Assembly: GCA_964246695.1 (NCBI GenBank) | Contig: CAXTSI010000040.1 | Coordinates: 1-29,954 of the forward strand | Direction: 5' to 3' | Source of the DNA: Stigonema sp964246695 | GTDB lineage: Bacteria; Cyanobacteriota; Cyanobacteriia; Cyanobacteriales; Nostocaceae | Length of the DNA: 29,954 nucleotides | Shown: in pieces, positions 24,999-29,954 of the stretch | How positions within the stretch are numbered: the first letter of the stretch is position 1 | Layout of the letters: each line of letters starts with the position of its first letter | Notes under the pieces: generated by a model | Seen by the model: the letters and a program-made list of their open reading frames with translations, nothing else | What the model was told of the DNA's origin: nothing | Database searches by the model: none | Program-made: the position numbers and the translations under genes

Positions 24999-25061
24999 TC
25001 AGTTTTCGGGGTATCTCCATATGCTGCCATCATCGGCGTAGACAGCGGTGCATTTCATCAT
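24999..25061 (-). CDS. Possible 20-aa peptide, coupled to the upstream gene
   Basis: The stop of the 117-aa acidic-leader gene and this start overlap as ATGA (25058-25061), the usual form of translational coupling, and GGAG lies eight bases upstream inside the preceding gene. The peptide would be MMKCTAVYADDGSIWRYPEN. It matches nothing I know. The same overlap could arise by chance, so this is tentative. Confidence 0.35.
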   Translation of the reverse strand: MMKCTAVYADDGSIWRYPEN

Positions 25062-25411
25062 GCTCTTTTCTCCATGATTTTTAGTCGTAGAATCAGGATT
25101 ACCCTTTGAGCTATAAGTTTGAGTCTCTCAGGGTTACGACGGCTCATAAGATTGATTCGCGTGGTCAGGTTTATTATCTTGGTTTGCAATTCTTGGTAAG
25201 CAGGATTTAGGAGTAGTGCATTAATAACAGTAGAGTTTGGTCTGGCCTCAAGGGTCGCTTCCAAATCTTCAGCAATATCCTCAAAAGATATACTTTCTAA
25301 GTCGGGAACTCGCTCTGCTTCAATGTCTTCTAATTCCTCTGGCACGAACTCTAGGCTCTCGAGTTCTGCTTCTGAAAAAAACTCAATTTGTTCGACTATT
25401 TGTGCTTTCAT
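25058..25411 (-). CDS. Acidic-leader protein C (117 aa)
   Basis: Unrecognised family, clearly related to the two larger proteins upstream in the cassette. Residues 1-56 are a strongly acidic leader (ESLEFVPEELEDIEAER, then ESISFEDIAEDLEATLEA). Residues 57-117 switch to a hydrophobic and basic segment (INLMSRRNPERLKLIAQRV, then ILILRLKIMEKRA). The MSRRNPERLKL stretch aligns with MRNPRSRAKLQ of its relatives. There is no Cys and no signal peptide. The start chosen has AGGAG nine bases upstream; the longer frame to 25519 would overlap the preceding gene. It lies 76 bp after the PrcB gene. The leader-plus-cationic-tail layout resembles a pro-protein, but no processing site is proven. Confidence 0.75.
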   Translation of the reverse strand: MKAQIVEQIEFFSEAELESLEFVPEELEDIEAERVPDLESISFEDIAEDLEATLEARPNSTVINALLLNPAYQELQTKIINLTTRINLMSRRNPERLKLIAQRVILILRLKIMEKRA

Positions 25412-25487
25412 GATTTTTGCTCCTGTTGTTGATGTGTGTTGAATTGGGATCGGGTGACAGTGATTTTGGGTGAACAACGCGCTCTCG

Positions 25488-25874
25488 TTAAATATGTTTA
25501 AAGACGACCTTGCCATCAATTTTGGGAATCCTAATTATGTGATATGGATAGGTAAGCGCCTCTGTCACGAAGTCTCCAGCTTCAGGCTGGCGATACTGAA
25601 CGGTAATCGCGAGTTGCTCCTTAGTTTGGGAGCCACTGGTTTCGACACTCAGAATCTCAACCGAGTAACCGCTAGTCGGCTTCTCTCCAGCAAAGACGGC
25701 AACTACGCTGTAACGGGTAAAATCCACTTGAGGAACGGGTGGCGGTGGTTCGGTATTATAGGTGTGCAGTTGCCAAAGATCGATCCATTGTTCTGAGTTG
25801 TCAATCACCATTTGACTGGCGCTTTGATAACCACTATCAGTACCCCGTGCAATAGTTGTAAAATGAATGTTCAT
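25488..25874 (-). CDS. PrcB-family protease-complex protein
   Basis: A 128-aa protein whose residues from about 45 match the PrcB C-terminal domain (PF14343): YSVVAVFAGEKPTSGYSVEI, then a strand pair and PYHIIRIPK. In Treponema denticola, PrcB is part of the dentilisin complex with the S8 protease PrtP and supports its stability. Here the gene lies 49 bp downstream of an S8 protease, which strongly supports the same partnership. The known PrcB is exported, whereas this one has no signal peptide. AGGAGG lies 12 bases before the ATG at 25874, a rather long spacing, but no other start fits better. Its exact role (chaperone, inhibitor or subunit) is inferred. Confidence 0.8.
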   Translation of the reverse strand: MNIHFTTIARGTDSGYQSASQMVIDNSEQWIDLWQLHTYNTEPPPPVPQVDFTRYSVVAVFAGEKPTSGYSVEILSVETSGSQTKEQLAITVQYRQPEAGDFVTEALTYPYHIIRIPKIDGKVVFKHI

Positions 25875-25923
25875 TTTGAATTTGAACCTCCTTGCTAAGT
25901 TTTCGTTCTGCTGACACAAAGTT

Positions 25924-27651
25924 CTAGCGCCGAAGACTGCGAACTTTATGCGTTAGCTTGTAGCAGCGAGTCTTCTTCAAGCCAGTTGGCGTCGTGAAAC
26001 TGAGGTTTAAAGTGAGCTTGAATTGAGGCGACTTGAACTTTGAAGGCACTTCAATTCCAAAATCGCGGGTTGTCTGTGCACCGACTCGCAACATGCCATA
26101 GTCTTGTTCGGCACTTGTCACTTTAATACCGTGAGGTCCAACTAAGCTCGCTTTCACGGCTTGCATTGTTTCATTTCCCGTATTTCGCACGGCAATGTTG
26201 ACCTGCTCCTGCAGTGTCCATTCTTTAACCGATGGTATAGGCGTCACCTTCTCTGCTTCTGCGATCGGTTGTCCTGCAATCTCCAACGCTTTGACGGCAT
26301 CCACCAATCCTACCCCCTGGGCATTTTCATCGAACTCAGAAGAATCCAGTTTCTGAGCAGATTGCATCAGAATTCTCTTGATCTGCATGGGTTGAAGTTT
26401 TGGATAACGCTCCAAAATCAAGGCAGCTATCCCGGCAATATGGGGAGATGCCATACTAGTTCCCGACTGCCTAACGTAGCCGCCACCCGGCTTGGCAGAC
26501 ATAATCTGTTCGCCCGGTGCTAAGATGTCCGGCTTGGGGCGATCGTCGCTCGTTGGACCCCGGCTGCTAAAAGGCATGACCCTTGTACTATCACGGCTAG
26601 ACGCTCCGACCACAATCACATCACCTCTAGCATCTGCCGGGAGAGTAAGGCTTCCGGGTCCAGGTCTTTTGATACCCTCGTTGCCCGCGCTTTTCACTAA
26701 CACCAAGCCCAGTTTCGTGGCTCGTTCAGCGGTTTCGGAAACGACGCTGTTTCCATCGAGCGTAGGGCTGGGTACTCCCCAACTACAGTTGGCGATCCGT
26801 AATCGCTTCTCTTGCTGCATATCCTTCACGACATCTTCAATTGCATCAGCACCCTTCGATCCGCTCGATTCTGTCGATTCTGTCGATTCTTTATATTCAG
26901 TGGGGAAAATCTTATAGTTCCAGATTATTGCCCCCGGTGCCATGCCTTTATACTTGGAGCCGTTGCCTGCAATGATGCCCGCCACATGAGTTCCATGCGG
27001 ATGAGGGTTGCCCCACTCTTCGTTGGTGTAGTTCCGTTTGTGAACCACACGACCCTTGAGGTCAGGATGGTTAATATCAACTTCTCCATCCAGGACGGCG
27101 ATGATCACGCCTCTGCCCGTACCAACCAGTCCTTGGATTCTGGCATCGACCACACCCACGGCTACAGCACTCTGGTCGAGTTCCAAGTTCAATGGCTTAT
27201 CAAATTCTATGTGTTCTACATCGCTGCGACTGGCAACTTGTTTAATCTGGGCAGGGGTGAGGTTTGCAACGACAGCATTCCCCAATCTTAAATGTTCCCC
27301 GGTCTGGGCGTTTGGCAACTCTTCCAAAAGTGACTTGATCGATTCATTTGCCAAGTTTTCAAATTCATCGAACTCTTGGAGTTCAAATTCTTCTCCGCGT
27401 TTGCGATATAAGTCTTCCAAGTCGTCGAACTCGTTCTGGAAATCGTCGAACGACTTAGTTGGTTTGTAATGAATAATCACCTGTTGGCGCTCAGTAGACT
27501 CAATACCGCCATCTTCAGCCAGGATTAGATACTCTAAGAGATTCTCAATTTTGTCGTCAACCTCGGCTCCCCACTGGTCGCGGACTTCGCTTGAAGCGCT
27601 ATTGAGTTGCTCATCGGTTAGTGTTAGGTAAAAATCATCTTCAAAAGCCAA
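25924..27651 (-). CDS. Subtilisin-like S8 serine protease with I9-type propeptide
   Basis: A 575-aa subtilase. Residues 1-60 are acidic; about 60-165 resemble the I9 propeptide (VIIHYKP, then AVVANLTPAQIKQVASRSDV). The catalytic domain follows with Asp188 (AVLDGEVD), His219 (HGTHVAG), oxyanion Asn324 (SAGNEG) and Ser399 (GTSMASPH), so the triad is complete. The usual DTG is DGE here. The C-terminal 110 residues look like a CARDB-type beta-domain (VNIAVRNTGNETMQAVKASL). There is no signal peptide, unusual for a subtilase with a propeptide. The start is TTG, well supported by AGGAGG nine bases upstream. It sits between the two duplicated acidic-leader genes and PrcB, which suggests these are substrates or partners. 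Confidence 0.92.
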   Translation of the reverse strand: MAFEDDFYLTLTDEQLNSASSEVRDQWGAEVDDKIENLLEYLILAEDGGIESTERQQVIIHYKPTKSFDDFQNEFDDLEDLYRKRGEEFELQEFDEFENLANESIKSLLEELPNAQTGEHLRLGNAVVANLTPAQIKQVASRSDVEHIEFDKPLNLELDQSAVAVGVVDARIQGLVGTGRGVIIAVLDGEVDINHPDLKGRVVHKRNYTNEEWGNPHPHGTHVAGIIAGNGSKYKGMAPGAIIWNYKIFPTEYKESTESTESSGSKGADAIEDVVKDMQQEKRLRIANCSWGVPSPTLDGNSVVSETAERATKLGLVLVKSAGNEGIKRPGPGSLTLPADARGDVIVVGASSRDSTRVMPFSSRGPTSDDRPKPDILAPGEQIMSAKPGGGYVRQSGTSMASPHIAGIAALILERYPKLQPMQIKRILMQSAQKLDSSEFDENAQGVGLVDAVKALEIAGQPIAEAEKVTPIPSVKEWTLQEQVNIAVRNTGNETMQAVKASLVGPHGIKVTSAEQDYGMLRVGAQTTRDFGIEVPSKFKSPQFKLTLNLSFTTPTGLKKTRCYKLTHKVRSLRR

Positions 27652-27755
27652 AGGATTGTACCTCCTGTATTGATGAAAGTAACATTAAATTTCAGCCTCC
27701 AACTCCTTAGATCGGGAGAGGAATCAGAGAGCGTAAACGCAATGCAGTCTGTCGT

Positions 27756-27812
27756 CAGCCCTCGCTTGCTTAAGGGAAAACAACCTACTTGCTTCAAGCA
27801 AGGCGAGGGCTG
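27756..27812. promoter_or_regulatory. Strong intergenic stem-loop between leader protein B and the protease
   Basis: CAGCCCTCGCTTGCTTAAG (27756-27774) pairs with the segment ending GCAAGGCGAGGGCTG (to 27812) with one bulge and one mismatch. It starts 14 bp after the stop of leader gene B and lies within the 174-bp gap before the protease. There is no T-run. It may stabilise the 3' end of the B transcript or attenuate expression of the protease. Confidence 0.45.
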
Positions 27813-27825
27813 GCGTAGAGGTTAT

Positions 27826-28440
27826 TTACTTACCCTGCTGCTGCTTCTTCTGATTTCTGTACTTGTGTAGGTTTATTCCGAACGTTCCGGCACTAAATAA
27901 GGCACCAAGAGCAGGAAATATGAATGGAAGAATCTCAGGCGCTTCTTCAACTTCCTCTGGTTTGACTCCAACGTGTTGGCGAATGGGGTCGAACAGGGCA
28001 AGAGTCACGAAAGGGACGTAGATAGAAGCCATCCAGCGGAAATAGCTAGGTAATACTTTAGCCACGCTGGGCGTAAGCAGTCGGGCGACCGCAGCTGGAC
28101 CTTTGCGAGTGGCGGCTTGCAGTTTGGCACGAGTTCTAGTGTTCCTCATGATTTTCTTCACCAATTTCTTGACGATAATTGTGAAGGTCTTCAGCAACTG
28201 CCTGTTCGCATAACTGCTAGGACTGCGGCGAGTGTAGCCATTCCCATAGCCATTTGCTTCCGCTCCCTCCATCATACTCTCCAGCGATTCGGCTACGCTC
28301 TCAGCCTCAACATCTTCCAAGCTGATGCTCTCCATTGACTCAGCTTCAAAACCTTCCAAGTCTTCCTTCGCAAATTTCAAGCTCTCAGCATCTGCCTCAG
28401 TAAATTGTTCCAGATCTGCTTCGATTGTGTATGTTGCCAT
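27826..28440 (-). CDS. Acidic-leader protein B (204 aa)
   Basis: Unrecognised family. Residues 1-62 are an acidic leader with about one residue in three Asp or Glu, in a repeating ESLxF, EDLE, ESxES, LEDV pattern. A Gly/Tyr-rich hinge (NGYGNGYTRRSPS, 63-75) leads to a cationic amphipathic stretch (LLKTFTIIVKKLVKKIMRN, 82-100), then a basic helix to 120, a hydrophobic segment (VLPSYFRWMASIYVPFVTLA, 129-148) and a C-terminal membrane-like segment (ILPFIFPALGALFSAGTFGI, 170-189) with a basic tail. No Cys is present. AAGGAGAAAATC precedes the ATG, identical to that of leader gene A. A and B are tandem duplicates upstream of the S8 protease. A latent membrane-active protein freed by the protease is one reading; a structural partner is another. 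Confidence 0.8.
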   Translation of the reverse strand: MATYTIEADLEQFTEADAESLKFAKEDLEGFEAESMESISLEDVEAESVAESLESMMEGAEANGYGNGYTRRSPSSYANRQLLKTFTIIVKKLVKKIMRNTRTRAKLQAATRKGPAAVARLLTPSVAKVLPSYFRWMASIYVPFVTLALFDPIRQHVGVKPEEVEEAPEILPFIFPALGALFSAGTFGINLHKYRNQKKQQQGK

Positions 28441-28541
28441 GATTTTCTCCTTTTTTCAGTTGAGTTTTTTGTCGGCTAATTTTGGGACTGACAGTTAAAC
28501 AGAAGATTCAGTGGTAATAGTTTCTAGGAAAGGCGCAACAA

Positions 28542-28560
28542 AGCTAGAAACCTTCTAGCT
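28542..28560. other. Hairpin AGCTAGAA/TTCTAGCT
   Basis: A perfect 8-bp stem with a three-base loop between leader genes A and B. No T-run follows on either strand. Its role is unknown. Confidence 0.35.
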
Positions 28561-28629
28561 CCAGCTGCCTGTATTGAGGGAAAGTCACTTCCCTCTGTTC
28601 AAAAGGATGGCTGAGGTAGAGTAGTGCAA

Positions 28630-28687
28630 AGGGTGCCAAGTCTAACTAAAGCCTTAATCGGCAAGGCGTTTTGGCTACCCTTTTTTA
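28630..28687. terminator. Nested stem-loop after leader gene A, possible terminator
   Basis: AGGGTGCCAA (28630-28639) pairs with TTGGCTACCCT (28671-28681) around an inner GCCTT/AAGGC stem. Six T follow on the plus strand. It lies 17 bp past the stop of gene A, so it may end or attenuate the A transcript, although the T-run favours the opposite direction. Confidence 0.35.
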
Positions 28688-28703
28688 TCCCTCGTCCTGA
28701 GCC

Positions 28704-29231
28704 TTAGAAGTTGCCAACACCATCCCACTCAAACGCTGCTTCAACTTCCTCTGCTTTGACCCCAGCCTGTTTACGAATCGGACCAAATAGAACACGAATC
28801 ACGGAAGGGAGGTAGATAGGAACCATCCAGCGCAGATAGTTAGGCAACACCTTGGTCACACTGGGTGTAAGCAGTCGGACGACCGCAGTTGAACCTTTGC
28901 GAATGGCGGCTTGCAGTTTGGCACGACTTCTAGGGTTCCTCATGATTTTCTTCACCAATTTCTTGACGATAGTTGTGAAGGTCTTCAGCAACTGCCTGTT
29001 CGCAGTTCTGCTAGGACTGCGGCGGGTATAGCCATTCCCATAGCCATATGCTTCCTCTCCCTCCATCAAACTCTCCAGTGATTCGGCTACGCTCTCAGGA
29101 TTGACATCTTCCAAGTTGGTGCTCTCTATTGACTCATTTTCAATATCTTCCAAGTCTTCCGTCGCGAATTCCAGGCTCTCAGCCTCTGCTTCGTTAAATT
29201 CCAGATCTGCTTCGATTGTGTAGGTTGCCAT
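28704..29231 (-). CDS. Acidic-leader protein A (175 aa)
   Basis: A tandem duplicate of protein B, first in the cassette. The leader (1-61), the hinge (GYGNGYTRRSPS, 63-74) and the cationic stretch (LLKTFTTIVKKLVKKIMRNP, 81-100) are nearly the same, and the ribosome binding site (AAGGAGAAAATC) is identical. After GVKAEEVEAA it diverges and stops 35 residues or so early (FEWDGVGNF), so it lacks the C-terminal membrane-like segment of B. This may be a secondary truncation or a real difference in product. The hydrophobic part at 129-148 (LPNYLRWMVPIYLPSVIRVL) is kept. No Cys, no signal peptide. Family not recognised. Confidence 0.8.
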   Translation of the reverse strand: MATYTIEADLEFNEAEAESLEFATEDLEDIENESIESTNLEDVNPESVAESLESLMEGEEAYGYGNGYTRRSPSRTANRQLLKTFTTIVKKLVKKIMRNPRSRAKLQAAIRKGSTAVVRLLTPSVTKVLPNYLRWMVPIYLPSVIRVLFGPIRKQAGVKAEEVEAAFEWDGVGNF

Positions 29232-29440
29232 GATTTTCTCCTTTGAGAATGTGATTTTTGTTGTTTAGAAGGTGTCGTTGAAGGAAAGTTGTCATTAAAT
29301 AGGTTGAGAAATTATGCGTTGAGAAAAGTTTTCGTCTTCGCGTTCATTTATACCCGATTTAATTGAAATAGACTTGACCTTGAGGGCTAACTCTTTCGTT
29401 CTTTCCTAATATCAATACTATTCTTGATTAACTTAATTGC
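29232..29440. promoter_or_regulatory. Probable promoter region of the acidic-leader cassette
   Basis: This is the only long non-coding stretch before the first cassette gene, so its promoter should lie here. TATAAA on the minus strand (29348-29353) is a possible -10, but no matching -35 is seen. I see no other structure. Confidence 0.3.
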
Positions 29441-29495
29441 TAATTAACTATTTTTAGGTATTAAGAGAACAGATAATTAACTATTTTTAGGTATT
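29441..29495. repeat. 22-bp direct repeat, 33-bp period
   Basis: TAATTAACTATTTTTAGGTA plus TT occurs exactly at 29441-29462 and again at 29474-29495. It lies about 210 bp upstream of leader gene A. Two identical AT-rich sites three helical turns apart could bind a regulator of the cassette, or be a simple duplication. Confidence 0.75.
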
Positions 29496-29573
29496 CATCA
29501 TTTTTTATATTTAAGAAACTGTCATTGATTGCGACATGAAAAATGTATTTTCTGTAACGCTGTATAAATAAAT

Positions 29574-29609
29574 AGCAGTAAGCGATCGCCGAAGCGATCG
29601 CTTACTGCT
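29574..29609. repeat. Perfect hairpin made of two HIP1 sites
   Basis: A 16-bp perfect stem (29574-29589 and 29594-29609) contains GCGATCGC in each arm and a CGAA loop. It could act as a transcription terminator-like structure or be a mobile palindrome. No T-run follows. Confidence 0.65.
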
Positions 29610-29685
29610 GCTGCAACTACAACTTGGTAAGTAGGTTGGCACTATACCAACTATGTAAAGTTTTGTAAAATGACATGTTCGGCTT

Positions 29686-29722
29686 GTAGTTGCACGCGAC
29701 TCGCGCACAAGTGCGCAACTAC
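29686..29722. repeat. Inverted repeat GTAGTTGC/GCAACTAC
   Basis: GTAGTTGCACGC pairs with GTGCGCAACTAC with a mismatch. It is bordered by GTAGGTTGGC (29632) and GCGCCGACCTA (29742), which pair more loosely, so the whole of 29632-29753 may be one palindromic element. A similar GCGCCAACCTA end lies at 17931-17941. Confidence 0.5.
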
Positions 29723-29777
29723 GAACCAATAATGATTTATTTGCGCCGACCTAAGTCGGGATACTGACCGGAACGCA

Positions 29778-29875
29778 CCTTCGATAGGGAGGGGTAGGTG
29801 GGCAGTGCCCACCCTACGATCGGCATAAGCTTTTTCGGCTTTGATTTTCGCAACATTCTTAGTGGTGCAAGATAT
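29778..29875. repeat. Dispersed repeat copy 2
   Basis: A second copy of the repeat at 16324-16434: CCTTCGATAGGGAGGG, GTGGGCAGTGCCCACCCTAC, GATTTTCGCAACA and GGTGCAAGAT occur in the same order. The terminal palindrome of copy 1 is incomplete here. No gene is seen from here to the window end. Confidence 0.65.
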
Positions 29876-29954
29876 GAGCCTCGCGCAACCGCGGACTACG
29901 CCGAAGCGTGACATATGGAAGAAACACAATTCATTCCTTCCTCCCCCACTCCCC

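Noticed and set aside
26492..27469. Overlapping plus-strand ORFs of 137-159 codons opposite the S8 protease
   Set aside because: Antisense to a well-supported gene with a full catalytic triad; their translations show no family features.
28630..28687. tRNA-like cloverleaf in the nested hairpin
   Set aside because: Only two stems; no anticodon arm, T-loop GTTCRA motif or proper acceptor pairing.
24999..29231. Canonical RiPP cluster (lanthipeptide, cyanobactin or similar)
   Set aside because: The leader proteins contain no Cys, are longer than typical precursors, and no modification enzyme or transporter gene is present.

Overview
The window looks like chromosomal DNA from a filamentous, probably heterocyst-forming cyanobacterium. 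The evidence is many GCGATCGC (HIP1) octamers, short tandem heptamer repeats, many palindromic intergenic repeats, and gene families typical of this group (DUF928, DUF1822, CHASE2-CHAT, CHAT-TPR, two-partner-secretion exoproteins, a cyanovirin-N lectin). The assembly has one 100-N scaffold gap at 7185-7284, inside a 33-bp tandem repeat.

Layout. (1) 1-3164: a palindromic element between inverted heptamer arrays, then a GH2 glycosidase and galT on the minus strand, overlapping by 22 bp. Together they suggest galactoside breakdown. (2) 3500-5300: gene remains (an AlbA_2-type regulator with an internal deletion and a lost start) and an intact SAM methyltransferase. (3) 5604-7880: an FAD oxidoreductase of the carotenoid-desaturase superfamily, the gapped repeat array, and an unrecognised 144-aa gene. 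(4) 8257-24382: a 16-kb, almost wholly minus-strand cluster. In transcription order it holds a sigma-factor-like protein, DUF1822, CHAT-CHASE2, a decayed DUF928 copy, an intact DUF928, a secreted cyanovirin-N-like lectin, a TpsA/FHA-type exoprotein, and an exported TPR-CHAT protein. One plus-strand spherulin-4/GH114-like secreted protein interrupts it. (5) 24999-29231: a minus-strand cassette of two tandem-duplicated proteins with an acidic leader and a cationic, hydrophobic C-terminal half, a subtilisin-like S8 protease with an I9-like propeptide, a PrcB-family protein, a third acidic-leader protein, and a possible 20-aa coupled ORF.

How they may work together. Cluster 4 joins a cytoplasmic regulator, a membrane CHASE2 sensor fused to a caspase-like CHAT domain, an exported CHAT-TPR protein and several secreted surface or carbohydrate-binding proteins. 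It reads as an envelope-sensing, proteolysis-controlled surface programme. Cassette 5 is the best candidate for an undescribed system: acidic pro-regions apparently masking cationic membrane-active segments, encoded beside a protease and its likely PrcB partner. Both functional readings are inference.

The non-coding DNA is rich in mobile repeats. Four copies of one MITE-like family (three exactly 93 bp; three of the four with 10-bp target duplications) lie at 17798-21213. Two of them sit inside the DUF928 fossil and a third lies just beyond its recognisable end.
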